Assembly: GCA_028551475.1 (NCBI GenBank)
Contig: CM052356.1
Span: forward strand, 19,185,884-19,249,883
Length of the DNA stretch: 64,000 bases
Direction: 5' to 3'
DNA from: Casuarina equisetifolia
Taxonomy: Eukaryota > Streptophyta > Magnoliopsida > Fagales > Casuarinaceae
Shown here: positions 11,476 through 24,598 of the stretch, one piece after another
How the letters are laid out: the number at the start of each line of letters is the position of its first letter
Numbering within the stretch: the first letter of the stretch is position 1
Translations under genes and position numbers: made by a program
The notes under the pieces: model-generated
What the model was told of the DNA's origin: nothing
Seen by the model: only the letters and a program-made list of their open reading frames with translations
Database searches by the model: none

Positions 11476-11479
11476 CTTA

Positions 11480-13640
11480 GAAAATTGTCTCGCTCTTAGG
11501 TGGTATATATTGCCCTATTATAATAGATGTTTTTTCATGTAGGACAAATTTTCTCATGAAAAACAAAATTGAAATTGCTGATCATATCAAAGCATCTTTT
11601 TTCCATGGTATTTGCACAATTTGGGGTACATATTAAGTGTGTTAGAACTAACAATATACAATATTGTTTTTGCTCTACATGTAAGTCTTTCTTGAAATCT
11701 TTTGGCAATCTATATGAGAGTTTTTGTCCTTTACACCCCATAACAAAATTTAATAGTTGTGTGAAAACACCATCATTTATTTAATGATACAAGACTGTTA
11801 AAATTTTAGGCTCAATGTTCTATTCGTTCTTGAAGTGAATACTTACTCACAATTGCATATTTAATTAACCACACACCCACTCATATTTTTAATGGAAAGA
11901 CCCATTCTAAAAAGCTTTTTGAAAAATCATCAACCCTTGGTAATATTTTTGTGTTTAGATGCTTATGCTATACTACCAACTTAACCTAAAAGATAAGTTT
12001 AGACATTGAGTAATTGCTTGCATCTTCATGGGATACCTATTTGTTAAAAAAGAATATAAACTGTATGACACATAAAGTGGCAACTTTTTTGTCAACTATG
12101 ATGCAGTTTTTTAAGAAAATGTATTTCCTTTTGATCACATTGCTTCACCTTCACGTTGCAATGTGCTTCCCTTACCTATTTTTGATATTGATGTACAAGA
12201 TCTTGTTTCATTACACCTTATCATACATCGGCTTGGCTCTTTTAGGTCTAATCTATCTAACATCACATCCATTATAGTCCCTATCATAGAGTAGCCTTCA
12301 TTGTAAGTTCAACGGTTAGGTAAGACTACTAAACCTTCTATTTAGACTCATGAATATATTTGCTCACATGCATATACATCTACCCCCCAATCACTTGGCT
12401 AGTCACATGCTATCCATCCCATTTCTCATGTCATGTCATATTACTAACTCTTTAGATATCATAATCATTTTTTCACCTCAATGTTTATCATTGTTGAGGC
12501 TTCCTCTTACCAAGAGGTAGTCTTTAATCCTAAATTAAAAAAGTGCTATGGTTAAAAAGAATTAAGTGTTAAAATTAAACAATTTATGAGAATTGGTTTC
12601 TTTACATACAAGGAGAAAACTCATTGGCTACAAATGGATGTAGGAAGTTAAATACAAGTAGATGAAAGTATTAAATGCTATAAGACACACCTTATGGTGA
12701 AGGGATACAACTAGTGTGAAGGTGTGTCTTATAGCATTTAGAGTTAATGTTAGAATGTTTACTTTGTGGATGTAAAAAAGCAAAGACCTTTATGGAGAAA
12801 AATCTCAAATTTACTAACAAAAATTATGATGACTTTTTAAAGAAAGAAAGAGATCCACCTTTGAAGGATATTAATGGCTTCAATGGTTTGTTAGGTGATT
12901 AATTTATCTCACCATTACTAGACTTGATATTAGCTTTTTAGTGCAATTACTAAGTCAATTCATGTATGCTCCAAAAGAATCTCATTTGAAGTTGCCTTTT
13001 GAGTTGTTAGGTACGTTAAAAGATCAATTTGTGTATGCTCCAAAAGAATCTCATCTTTAGGTTGCCTTTTAAGTTGTCAAGTATGTTAGAAGGTCAATTG
13101 AACAAGGTTTGCTAATGAAGTTAGATAATAGACTTACATTGTTAGCCTATTGTGATGCTACATATGAATCTTGCCCCTTAGGAGGTTATTCAACCATAAG
13201 TTTTTGTGTTAAACACATGGACTTCTTAATCTCCTAGAAATGCCAAAAAATAATCTACAATGTCTTAACCTTATATTAAGTTGGAATATTGTATGGTGAC
13301 ATCTACCATTTGTGAAATCACCTATCTTCTTGGAATCTTTAGGGATTTACATGCACCATTATCACAAATTATGACAATTTATTGTGATAATGAATATGCC
13401 ATAAAGATAACTATGAATATTGTCTTGCATGAGAAGACCAAGCACATTAAGAGTGACATAACTTTATCCTTGAGAAGATTACTAGACGATTTGTTTGGAT
13501 TGCTCACATTTCAACATAAGATTAGCTTGCAGATTTATTGACAAAGGTGTTAAGTGTGTAACAACATCATATATTTATTTTTATGCAAATTGAGTGTTTT
13601 TAATTGGTATAAAACATTAGTTTGAGAAGGAATATTGAAA
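11480..13640 (+). mobile_element. Decayed Ty1/copia retrotransposon R1 (integrase to RNase H)
   Basis: Remnants of a copia polyprotein in broken frames. An integrase-like part at about 11540-12000 is followed by the GKTHSKKLFEKSSTLGNIFVF region (about 11893-11955). A collapsed reverse-transcriptase part lies around 12500-12900. The RT/RNase H part is clearer: YLTITRLDISFLVQLLSQF (from 12902) and MYAPKESHL (duplicated at about 12964 and 13031), then LAYCDATYESCPLGGYST (about 13140-13195), then YCDNEYAIKI. A TTTGAGAAGG purine tract ends it at about 13629. Stops are frequent; it is dead. A 22-bp perfect inverted repeat lies inside it. Confidence 0.8.
12672..12740. repeat. Perfect 22-bp inverted repeat with 25-bp loop
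   Basis: The left arm (12672-12693) begins TAAATGCTATAAGACACACC and the right arm (12719-12740) is its exact reverse complement, beginning AAGGTGTGTCTTATAGC. It lies within the decayed RT region of R1. A perfect stem inside otherwise diverged sequence points to a recent templated snap-back event. Confidence 0.93.
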
Positions 13641-13804
13641 ATGATGTTATGTCTTATGACCTATTTATGTCTAGCTCATTTAAGTGTATACGTACCCATC
13701 TTGTCTTGTGACAAGCATAAACCTTATATATCTTCATACAAGATTCTATATTAGATTCCTATGATTCATTACAAATCTTTTATATTAATAGTTACCTTCC
13801 AACA
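13634..13804 (+). repeat. Probable 3' LTR remnant of R1
   Basis: Starts directly after the purine tract ending TTTGAGAAGGAA and runs to TACCTTCCAACA. No partner LTR is recognisable upstream, so the boundaries are inferred only from the purine tract and the CA end. Confidence 0.4.
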
Positions 13805-14009
13805 ATGTCTTTTAAAAAACATGTGTTCCCATATTAATGTTTGTGGCATTTTCATCTTAGTAGAGCCAACATGCCTTCCATCAGCTCCCTAAGCAATTCA
13901 AATCACATTAACAAACCAAATTTTTTCTTTTCTTATAAGTGACCTTGATAATTTTTTTTTTAATTCTCCATGAATCGCACTTCAAAAAACAAGTTGTTAG
14001 AGACCACGA

Positions 14010-14712
14010 GTCCATACCAAAGAAGAAGAAACATATGATTAAGTTCAAATAAATAAAGTTTCTTTCTATCTTTGAACTAATTTTTAGATTGGACTTTAGG
14101 TATTCTAATATGGTATCATAACCAAGTTAGGTCTTACTTTAAACCTAATATTTGCATGGTGTTGTTGTTATTAGGAAAAACTATCAATATGTAGGAGGTG
14201 TTGAAAGTAATGAGTCCCATATCAAATAGGAGGAAAACTATGGTTGAGTTAGTTTTTGGATTGAGCTTTAGTGTAATGATTTTCATGCTCTCGTATTGGG
14301 AAGGTAAATAAGATGATTTGACCATATAAAGGAGTTTGCCTACTCTTTCTAGTAGGTTGGCCTTTTGGGATGGAGCCTAGGCCCATACAAGTGGTATCAA
14401 AGCCAAACCATAATTGACTAAGTGTGTTTGTAACTATTATCCCCTAGTACGTGGTAGGCAATAAACCCCTTTAGTAAAATTTGCAATTGTTATTCCTTAG
14501 TGTGGGGTAGGCAATGGGTGGATCCTTAATGAGAGGTTTTCATAAAGCCCCACCCATGTCAAAGGTATGTGGTTTTAGGTGGGAGAGAATGTAATAGACT
14601 TTATTTACCTATATCAAGAAGGTTAGCATGAAATTTGGGTGTATAAAGGAGTTTGCCTACTCTCATTGACTTAAACTTTTAGGATTGAAGCCAACCTAGG
14701 GTTTTTAACATG
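14010..14712 (+). mobile_element. TRIM-like short direct repeats with PBS-like sites
   Basis: The string ATAAAGGAGTTTGCCTACTC occurs at about 14326 and 14643 in related contexts, as two short LTR-like repeats would. A PBS-like TGGTATCAAAGCC lies at 14392-14404 just behind the first copy, and a second TGGTATCATAACC at about 14112. No coding capacity is found. This fits a small non-autonomous LTR element, strongly decayed; the ends are uncertain. Confidence 0.45.
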
Positions 14713-15099
14713 AACAAAGATTATACACCATTTTCCTCATGCTACTGCTTTAGTCAACTTACTTTAGTATGAGTTCATGCTTTATGTTAAATTTGATTAT
14801 TGATTCTTGTAGTGCAGTTACATCTGCCTATGATTTTCCTCTTTATCATTACATTCCTAAAACTTTTACACTTAATTATATGGGTTCCATGGAGATTCCA
14901 GGATCATTTTTGTAAGTAAGGCATTTAAGGTCCTATCTATTGTCAAATCTTTAGAAACATGGTGGAGTTTTGCTACAAGTCCATGCAAGCACATTCAAAG
15001 ATGATGCATCCTAACCTTTATATACTTCATTGAGCGGTTCCTTTTTACCACAAATGTTTAGCTTTGTGTAACATGGTAGATTTCATTAATTTATACCAT

Positions 15100-16240
15100 A
15101 AGCATTTACAACATATCTTACGATTCATGACTCCAAGTTCATAGAGACATTACTTGTAGTTGGATATCAGGATTTCATGCATGACATCTCATTATTGTTA
15201 GGAAAAAAGGTAATCTTATAGTCATTCTCATGATTTACGTAGATGATATACTGATTATTAGCAATGATGTTAATGGGATTAAAGAGTTGAAGGCACATTT
15301 ACATTCGTCTTTTCACATCAATGACTTAGGAGATCTTAATTTTTTTCTTGGGATTGAAATCCTAAGAGATGATTAGGGTTTCCATTTGAGTCATCACAAG
15401 TACATTTTTGAGCTTATAGATGAGATAGGACTTAGGAGAATTAAGCCGCTAGAAAACCCTATGGACACTAATTTTTTGTTGACAACATTTAAGCACAATT
15501 AAGGCATACAAGAGCCACAAGATGACAACCCTTTGCTCAATGACCCATTGAAGTATCAACAACTTATAGGAAAGATAAACTATCTCAATGTCACAAGGCT
15601 AGACATCTCATACACCATCCATAATTTGGTTAAGTTTATGCTTTTGCCAAAAAAGTTACATTGGGAAGTAGACATTAGATTGGTCAAGTACTTAAAGAAA
15701 TGCCTAGGCACATGGCTGTTCATTCTCTCATTTGGAGGCTATACATGATGTGACCCTATGTGATTTGGATTATGCCACTTGTAAAGTTGACAGAAATTTA
15801 GTTACATGTTGTTATGTGATGCTTGGAAATGCTTTCATCTCATGGAAGAGTAAGAAGCAAACAGTGGTCTCCCTTTCCTCTACAGAAGTTGAGTATCAAG
15901 TTATGGCCTTTACATCTTTTAGGATTATTTGGCAATTAAGACTCATTGAAGGTATGGGGATTGAGGTTCCTTGTCTTGTGAGCTTGTACTGTGACAACAA
16001 GGCGTCAATGGAACTAGTAGCCAATCCCATGGTCCATTAGCTCACCAAACACATATATGTTGACTATCACTTAATTCAAGTAAAAAATTAAAATGGACTT
16101 GTCAAGAATAATCATATAAGGACCAAAGATTAGCTAGCTAATATTCTAATGAAGGCCCTTAGAGTGAACTAGCACAATTATTTTCTTGACAAGCTAATGT
16201 TATCAATTTGTATTGACCTTTAGCTTGAGAGGGGATGTTT
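15100..16240 (+). mobile_element. Copia fragment R2 (RT/RNase H) inserted in pseudogene 3
   Basis: Encodes in broken frames the C-terminal part of a copia polyprotein. This includes a YVDDILII catalytic box equivalent (about 15238-15258, after a frame change), INDLGDLNFFLGIEI (about 15318-15362), and QQLIGKINYLNVTRLDISYT. The RNase H end follows with SLSSTEVEYQVMAFTSFRI (15873-15930) and YCDNKASMELV. The part before RT is missing. It interrupts exon 1/intron 1 of the P450 pseudogene. Confidence 0.88.
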
Positions 16241-16700
16241 GGATATGATACTATTCTCTCTTTCTCCTTTGACACTTGAGTTGCAGTTGTAAACATGTCT
16301 TCTCTCACCTACAAGAGTGTTGCACACTGCACCTAGATGGGACAGATGGTTATCACATATCATTACACCTCCGGGCATATTTTCATTACTTTCTTAATAT
16401 ATATATATATATAAACTTTTAACACATGAACAATTCTCCCATTGCAACTAGTTTATGCGAAAGGGTTTTTCCTTGTTTATGTATGAAAGGCATGCTTTTA
16501 TCCTCAAATGTGTGATTTCTATCAACAATTGGACAAAAGATAACATTAATGGAGAAGTGGATTGGAAGTGCTACATAAACACTTTGTTTTGGTTTACTTT
16601 CAACTAGATTAGAATTCTTTTCTTCATTTGTTAAGTTGGCATGCTTACTTTCATTTTATTTTCTTTCAATAGTTAATATACTATAATAATAAGCAAAGTT
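16241..16700 (+). repeat. Likely 3' LTR/flank of R2
   Basis: Sequence between the R2 RNase H end and the point where P450 intron 1 homology resumes (about 16705). It starts GGGGATGTTTGG after a GAGAGG purine tract, which suits a 3' LTR start. An (AT)n run lies at 16400-16414. No second LTR is available to confirm it. Confidence 0.4.
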
Positions 16701-18186
16701 GAAAAAAATCAAGGCTTATATAATTTTAAGAGCTCCCATTTCAAGATTAAAGCAATTTGCAGTAAAAACCTTGTTTAGATATATGTTTTAGAACTATAGA
16801 TGGCCTTATAAGCTTCTAACCCAACACACCAAAATTGTGTTAGAAGCTTGGGTGCTAGAAATTATGGCTAGTTTAGAAAAATGCTCTAGAAATGGGAGGA
16901 AGAGAGAGGAGACATAGAAAAATTTCAAATGGATGTGCACAAAGATCTTGATAACCTTTCTTCAAACATTATATCAATAGTAGGGTTTAGAAGCAGTTTT
17001 AAGGAGGGGAAGAGAATTTTTGTGTTACAAAAGTAGCAATTGTACCTGCTCTTGCAAAGTTTAGGGAGTGTCTCATTACTGGTAAGAACATTCTTAAACA
17101 TTCTTATAGGTTTAAGGTGTAAGGGTTATGAAAAGTCTTATGGATTCTTTTTTCCTTTTTATTATTTTGATATATTTGGCTTGATAATGATCTCTCGATG
17201 TTGATTTAAGGACCTGATTTTTCTATGGAATTTTTCACTAAGTTTTTGCTTATTAAGTGTAACATAGAAGTGCAAAGACTTGAGAAGGAAATTTGGGAAA
17301 CCAATTGGATGCTGATCAAGAACAACAACAATGTGACAAAAAGTTCACGAAATTTTCTTGCCCTTATTGATATCTTCTTACAGGAATCATAATGATGAAG
17401 AAGAGAAGTTAGAGATCGAGGAAATTATAGATGAAATTAAGACCTTCTATGTCATAGGAAAGGAAACAAGTGCTAATCTTTCAACTTGGGCACTCATCCT
17501 TCTGGCATTACATCAAGAATGGCAAAATAAGGTGAGGGAAGAAGTTCTTTGCATTTGTGGAGAAAACCAAGATCCAATTGCTGAGAATTTAAACTACCTC
17601 AAAATAATAAATTCAATTTATTTTATCACTTAAGCAATTTTCCATGACTATACATGTTTGAAATAATTCATTGCTTTCATTGAATGAATGGAAAAGCTAG
17701 GCTTTACATAACCAAAAACATGAAATACTACCCTTTTTTTTTTCTTCCTAACAAATAAGGATGATATTAAACAAAACACTTTGTCTCTACCTTGCGACTG
17801 CAACACTAATGAGGCAAACATGCAAAAGAGTAAAGATGGGAAGCTTCGACATTCTAGCCAAGAAGGAGCTCTACTTGTCCATGATTTCCTCCGTCACGAC
17901 ATTGACATATGGCAAAGAAGAAACACATTCAACCTGTTGAGATTTTCTAAGCCTCAAACCATTTAGCCTTATTTTTTCCATTTGGCTTAGGCTTTAGAAC
18001 TAGTGTAGGGCAGAATTTGACCTTGGTTAAGACAAAGGTTACCCCATCTTTTATTTAACGTTGCAGCCTCAACATGGTGCACAACTTTTATTTAGTAGGA
18101 TAAATGGTTGAAGCTTTTAGCATTAGCATGTATATGGTGCTTGGAGATGTGTTTATGAGACATAGATAAAATAATGTCAAGTTTTC

Positions 18187-18585
18187 TATTAAAATCAAAT
18201 TCTTGCCATAGTCAACCACAATGGACTTCCTAATTCTCCATCAAATAAACATTCCAAAAATAAATTTAGCCACTAACTACAGAATCAATAAGATGACACC
18301 ATATTCAAATTCATATCAATTTTCATACAATAAATTCAAAGTTGGAATATTATCCTAATATTTCCAAACTATTCTGAATTTATATTTTCAAATGTCTTCC
18401 TAACTTGTAATAGTTAAGTATCATTTATGTAATTATTTTTTCCTAGTTTAAAGATCTTATTCATCACTATAAATAAGGTTTAATCTTGTATATACAATTA
18501 TTGAATTTCAAACATTTGTTCCCTTATTGTGTTGTTAGGGTTCTTTTACAAGATTTAATTATTTCATAGAAATGGTTCTTTTAAC
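18187..18585 (+). repeat. 5' LTR of R3
   Basis: About 400 bp, matched by the 3' LTR. It starts TATTAAAATCAAATTCTTGCC and ends just before the PBS at 18587. Numerous substitutions and small indels separate the two LTRs, so the insertion is old. No clear target duplication was found. Confidence 0.85.
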
Positions 18586-20108
18586 TTGGTATCATTTGCT
18601 AACATAATAACCCCTCTATTGGTTTTTGATCCTACTCCTAAAATGGCCGCTCAAAACAATCACATCCATGTTGTCGCACATGCCTTACCTTTACTTGTGC
18701 CTAGTTAACCCAATTGTCCTTACTATCAAGGGTTGCCTTGAAGGTAACCATTTTTTGGTTTTGAAAGTGCGGATCAAACTATATCTATGTGCTTTTGGCC
18801 TTTGAGCATTCTTGATGGCTTATACCCATGTCCATCTGAATACATCACAGACACAACATATGATGGGACCATTGTGTGCAACTTTAATCCTACTTACTTG
18901 GATTGGCTTGTTCGAGACCAAACTGCCTGAGGGTAGATACTAAATCAATGACAACATCATGATTGCTGTTGCCAAATACCCCACCCACATCCCTTGAGAT
19001 CTGAGCTACTCTTGCAATTGAGTTCCATACCTACAACATAGCTTATGCCTCTACTTTTAGACTTTGCTTGCAAGCCATCAACAAAGGACATCATTTTGTA
19101 ACTGATTTCATGTAGGAACTTGATGCTATTGTCAACCAACTGTGTCTTATAGGCAAAAATGTGTCAGATAATGAATATTTGATACATGTTTTTCATGGCC
19201 TTAGGAACCCATTTGCACCGCTCATTATAGTTATCTTAATGCACACTTGGAACATGTTTCTAACCTATGAAGACTTGTGCAGGTTGCTACTAAACCACAA
19301 AGCCCAACTTGAATTGGTAGAATAGAGCCTCTTGACTGTTGCTTACTCCATGAGAGCCACCACTACTAACTTTCCAAACCATAATGTTGCCTTTGTCACC
19401 AGATTTACAATGAACTTCACCACTGTTTGCTCCTTTGGCCACTGCAGATGCAACCCGCACTTGATACTTGTCACCAACTCTAATTTTCGGTACCTCTATG
19501 CCTTCAACAATTGCTAATAAGTGATATAGTACTAGATTTTCCATAAAAACGGCCACCTTGCTCATTAGTGTCAATACATGTATACCCTTTCTACCTTAAC
19601 CTGACCTAGTCCAAACACTTTTACCAAAAGCTCCAATTCAGGCCCATAGCATCCTGAGGTCAACACCATTATTCATAGACCCTTAAATAATATGGCCTAA
19701 CTTGAACATGAATGGTTCCCTAACTTTGAGGCCACTAACCATATTGCTCTTAACCTTTATAGGCATGACAACATACTCAACTATAATGGGGACCAACAAG
19801 TCATTGTTGGAGATGGAGTGGGCCTTCTTATAACTCATACATGTAACATTTATACCCAACAAAATTTATATTTATCCAATATTTTAATTATTCCACACAT
19901 TAAAAGGAAATTACTTTTTGTTTCTAAATTTACAAAGGATAATGATTGTGCATTTTTATTTTATCCTAATTTTTATGTGGTACAAAGTTTAAGAATGGGA
20001 AAAATTCTACTTCAAGGACCAATTGATCACATGCTATAACAACTTAATTTGAAGACTCCTTAGCATAATCCTATGACCTATCTTGCAATAGTAAATAACG
20101 TTACTAGT

Positions 20109-21407
20109 TGTTCGGTGAATTTTAAATGCAAGTGAACATGTCGAACAAGTAATATAATGATAAGAAAAGTATCGTCCCACAGAGATTGGTGATTACTATG
20201 CCAACTAATTACCAACGGTGAACAACTCCTAGAATTTATCTAACAAATCCAAATTGATAGAGAATAAACTAATCAACTAAATTTAATAAAACTAAATACA
20301 AAAAATATGTTAGAGTGTCCGGTTTCACCATAACTATGAGGTACTAATGTAGATTATGTATGCTTGCAAGAGGGATAATATTTATGTGATGGCGGAACTT
20401 CCTAATTTATTTACTATCCTATGTTTAGGTATAGCAAACCTACTTAGTTCATTAATTCACTATATTTCTATATGTAAATTGAAACAAACCAAATGCATTA
20501 GGATCTATGAACATTCCCAGTTTACAATAAATCTTTCGATTATCTTATCACCAAAAGCCACACAAACAACATGGTATATGTTTATCCACATTTAATTCAT
20601 GGTTATATATTATAAGAAACAATTGCATATTATTACCTTTCAGTCTCAAACATGCACATCAAATTATTCAAGTGGTGGCCAATCACTTAAAAGCATTAAG
20701 CATAATAATATATAACTCATATAAATAAAATATCTTGCAAAACATAATAATCATAAGATTCATACCATCATTATTAGGTTACATCATAGCTCTAACAAAA
20801 ATAAACTAAAGCATAAAGAAATAATGAGGAAGAATAATAATAGGGAATAAAGAAGGCATCTTGAATTCAAGAACAAGAAGTCTATCACCCTTTTTGTCTT
20901 CTCTTAAAAAAAAAACCTTGAATTCTTGGCCTCTTTCTTGAGTTGTGCTCAATTTCCTCCTTCTCTTTTTTTTGCCTATTCTCTTCTCTTAAATAGGGTT
21001 TAGGTTTAGACCTACTCTTATCCTAGTAGAATTGGGTCTTAGAGATTTAAAACAATTAGATTTTGAACTCTTAATTTAATTAGGTTTTGAACTCCTAATT
21101 TAATTAGGCTTTGAACTCCTAATATGATTAGGTTTTCTAATTATTTAGAAAACCCAATAACAATAAAATCTAATAACAATCATTCAAAGCCCAAGCCCAT
21201 CTTAACTCTCTTGATCCTGATATTATGATTTTGCCACACAATAAGCATTAGGCTCTCCATGTTCATTTCTTTTCTCCTTGCCTTCTTATGCTACATAAAC
21301 AAGATAAATTTAGGTAAATAAAGAGGAGTTCAAATGTTTTCTCACAATTATTAAAGTTATTTATTTCCTAAAATAGGTAAAATAACTCTATAAAAATAGA
21401 GTTATCA
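20109..21407 (-). repeat. Solo-LTR-like repeat, family X, copy 1 (in R3)
   Basis: Read on the minus strand it begins TGATAACTCTATTTTTATAG and ends in CACCGAACA, the TG...CA form of an LTR, 1299 bp. Near its 3' end it has a CTCTGTGGGACGATACTT type string, which I recall as common near the ends of some plant LTRs. A second copy on the other strand at 25943 shares most of its length. It replaces the integrase core of R3. No target duplication is visible, so a deletion accompanied or followed insertion. The superfamily is not established. Confidence 0.7.
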
Positions 21408-23408
21408 CAATACTCTTCCGACAATCTCCCATCTTAAAATCTTTGCATGTCTAGTTTGCCCTTATTTATGCCCATATTCAAAACATAAATTAGAAAAATT
21501 TTCCACACCATGTGTTTTTCTAGGATATCCCATGGGATGTAAAGGTTATCGATGTCTTTGCCCATCTACAGATAAATTATATATTATTTTCGATGCCTTC
21601 TTTGATGAACATTAATTTTTGTTTCATTAAACATAAATTATTCAAAATTCTTCACCATTTTCAACCTCTTCTACACCACCCTTATTTTTGTTCCTTTCCA
21701 TGTTTCACAATCATTCCAATATATAAGAACATTTAAATACCACATCTAATGTGACATTGAACACATCAACATCTCAAGAATCAAACTTACCACCTTCTCT
21801 ATCCACTACAACACAATCACTTCTTACTCATTCTATGACTACACAATTACAAAGAGGTGCAATTCCATGTTGCACTTTAATGCAACAACATAACTATGCC
21901 TAAATTGCTTCTATACATCCATACATTGAACCAAAAATTTTTATTAAAGCCTTTAAAGATTCCAATTGGGGAAAGGCCATGGTTGACAAATACACCTCTT
22001 TAATGAAAAGTCAAACATATGAATTGGTTCATCCCTTACCTCACATTAAACCTATTAGATGTAACTAGGTTTACAAGATTAAATTATACTTTGATGGTTC
22101 TCATGAACGATACAAGGAATGTTTAGTTACCAAAGGCTTTCTCCAGCTCCATGGCCTAGACTATATTGACACCTTTAGTCCCATCACTAAACCCATTACA
22201 GTTCGAACTATCATCTCCCTTGCATACATGTAAGGATGGACCATCAAACAATTTGATGTTAAAATTTCATTCCTTAATGGTAATTTAGATGAAGAAGTAT
22301 ACATGTTCCAACCATAAGGTTTTATTGCCTCAAAAAATCTCTATATGTCATTAAACAAGCTCCATGTGCTTGGAATCATAAACTTAACATTTTTCTCCAA
22401 TAAATTGGTTTTGCCTCTTCTAAGGCAAACTTTTCATTATTTATTCACACAAACCCAATTACACCATTTTTATTTTAGTCTATGTTAATGATATTTGTTT
22501 GCAAGCCTTCCTTAATGATACCTTATCTTAACTACAAAATGAATTCAATATTAAAGATCTTGGTGATTAACATTATTTTCTAGGCATTAAAGCTTAACGT
22601 ATTAACACTAGCCTTTTACTACACAATATTCTCCAATGTATGAAAATGTTCGACGCATGTGGCATCACCACCCCATGTGTTGTCTCACCCACTATCTCTA
22701 AATGATGGTGAACCATATCTTGATCTCACTCATTATCATAGCATTATGGGATCTTTTCAAATATTCGACATTTATTAGACCTGACATATCTTATTTAGTA
22801 AACCCTACATGTCAATTTATGCATGCCCCAACAACCGTTCATTGGACCTTTATCAAACACATATTGCAATTTCTCGCTAACACTCCTTGCTATGGCATTT
22901 AATTTACAAAAACCACCACCTATTCTCTTAACACTTATTTTGATGTAGGCTGGATTGCCAATTGTGATAATTGTTACTCCACTAATGGTTACAATATTTT
23001 CCTTGATCCAAATCTTATTTCTTGGCACTGTCACAAGCAAAAGACTATTACTCGCTCAAATACTGAAGCTGAAGTTAAAAGTCTTGTAGATACTATTGTT
23101 GACTAATATGGATTGAAACACTACTCCAAGATTTCCATGTTCTACTATCAAAACTACTAATCCTTTGGTGTGACAACTTCTTTAGCTTTATATCTCTCCA
23201 GCAATCCTGTTTTCCACTCTCACATAAAGCATGTTAAGATTGATTTTCATTTCATTTGGGATTGAATCAAGTCAAAGAAACTTTTTGTCCACTTCATCCT
23301 CTCCATCAATCAGATAGCTGAAATTCTTACAAAGGGCTTTTCCTTTACACATTTCAAACTACTATAAGACAAGTTGACTGTTCACACCAACCAATCAACT
23401 TATGGGGT

Positions 23409-23842
23409 TGTTAAAATCAATTCTTGCCACATCACTCATGTTGGACTTCTTGATTTTCCATCCAATAAACATTCCAAGAATAGAGTCGGCCATCAACTAC
23501 ATAATCAATAAAATGATGCTATATTCAAAATTCAAATCAATTTCCATACAATAAATTCAAAGTTGGAATATTATCCTAACATTTGCAAACTAGGATGATT
23601 TTGGATTTATATTTTCAAATATCTTCCTAAATTGTAATAGTCAACTATCATTTATGTAATTATTTTCTTTTTAGGTTAGAGATCGTATTCATCACTGTAA
23701 ATAAGGTTTAATCTTATGCATACAATTATAGAATTCCAAACAACTATTTCCATATTGTATTGTTACTTTGTTTAAGAATTTTATCTTGATTTGAGGGTTC
23801 TTCTATGAAATTCAATTATTTCATAGAATTAATTCTCTGAAC
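23409..23842 (+). repeat. 3' LTR of R3
   Basis: About 430 bp, begins TGTTAAAATCAATTCTTGCC. It shares long stretches with the 5' LTR, such as ACAATAAATTCAAAGTTGGA, and carries small insertions relative to it. The right end is approximate. Confidence 0.85.
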
Positions 23843-24246
23843 TCTTTGAATAGTATATCTTTACATTTAAAGAGTATTATATGTCTTTTAAAAATAATAC
23901 TTTTACATTTAAGGAGTGGTACATTGATAATATAAAACTTATATTTGAATTTCAACATGCTCCTTTCCTCTAACCATGAGAAGATTAATCCTAGAGAGAT
24001 ACAATTTAGGAGTGTGATATGGTTCTTGTTATTTCACCAATCATTTGGCCTAACGGGTTTAGACAGGGAAGGGATTTAAAGGTCTAAGAGCATGTGCCTT
24101 CTTAACTAACGTGAAAAACACATAAGAGAAGATGAAGTGATAGGTTTTGAATAATGAGTTTCATTGATGCCTCAACCTTTAGATAGAAGGACTTACAAGT
24201 AAACAAAGTTCCCTCATCATAAACATAGACCTTCAGATACAAAGAC
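23843..24246. other. Spacer between copia elements R3 and R4
   Basis: About 400 bp of AT-rich sequence with no ORF and no recognisable remnant. Confidence 0.5.
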
Positions 24247-24598
24247 TATTAACTTTGACAGTCTAGAACACACAAGGACATGCTTTAATCATGACAACCA
24301 CAAACATCAAACAAGTAAATTAAAGAGTAGCAACCCAAACCCAACAAGGTACGAAAGGTTCACCAAGGAAGGCGTGCAAGACAAGAAAAGAGTATAGCAC
24401 TCATTAGCTTTCATTAGTCAAAATCTTTTCTACACATAATGTACCATTTTTCTTTCGGCTATATATAGGTGTAACTCAGTGTACATTTAATTATCCTTTT
24501 GCAAACCTAGATATACATTATGTTAAGCAATAAACCAGAATCTCTGTTATCTTTTTCTCTCCTTGTTCCCTTTTTCTCTCTCTTTTCTTGTTTTTCCA
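24247..24598 (+). repeat. 5' LTR of R4
   Basis: About 352 bp, from TATTAACTTTGACAGTC to TTGTTTTTCCA, followed by the PBS after two bases. A TATATATAGG box near 24460 could be the LTR TATA element. It matches the 3' LTR with substitutions and a short pyrimidine-tract indel. Confidence 0.88.

Larger units (their letters stand above)
14812..18130 (+). pseudogene. Cytochrome P450 pseudogene 3 (A type), split by a copia fragment
   Basis: All parts of an A-type gene are represented but heavily mutated. Exon 1 front: 14812-about 15085 (YMGSMEIPGSFL-like, with stops). Intron 1 tail: from about 16705. Exon 2: 16846-about 17081. Exon 3: about 17255-17610, where the AGKETS I-helix of P450-A reads [10 protein letters not shown] (from about 17452). 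Exon 4: about 17783-18110, with a deletion around the FNLLRF motif and a heme loop in which the Cys codon has become AGT (LGLGPRI[C] equivalent at about 17988-18007). The 3' end is near 18110 (TTTAGTAGGATAAATGGTTGA). Retained introns show that it is a duplicated, not retroposed, copy. It is non-functional. Confidence 0.9.
18187..23842 (+). mobile_element. Full-length but dead Ty1/copia retrotransposon R3
   Basis: Two long direct repeats flank a copia interior in the order gag, protease, (integrase), RT, RNase H. A PBS-like TGGTATCATTTGCT (18587-18600) follows the 5' LTR. Gag remnants lie at about 18640-19300. The protease/pre-integrase part is at about 19650-20090 (HDNILNYNGDQQVIVGDG at about 19762-19817). 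The integrase core is lost where a family-X LTR (20109-21407) sits. After it the frame resumes with HLKIFACLVCPYLCPY and VFLGYPMGCKGYRCLCPST (about 21430-21575), then RT (about 21960-22700) and RNase H (about 22780-23350, with SWHCHKQKTITRSNTEAEV). Many stops; it cannot move autonomously. Confidence 0.9.

Noticed and set aside
12014..12277. Hydrophobic 87-codon frame as a small membrane protein
   Set aside because: It lies within decayed copia R1 between integrase and RT remnants; the hydrophobicity is due to T-rich sequence.
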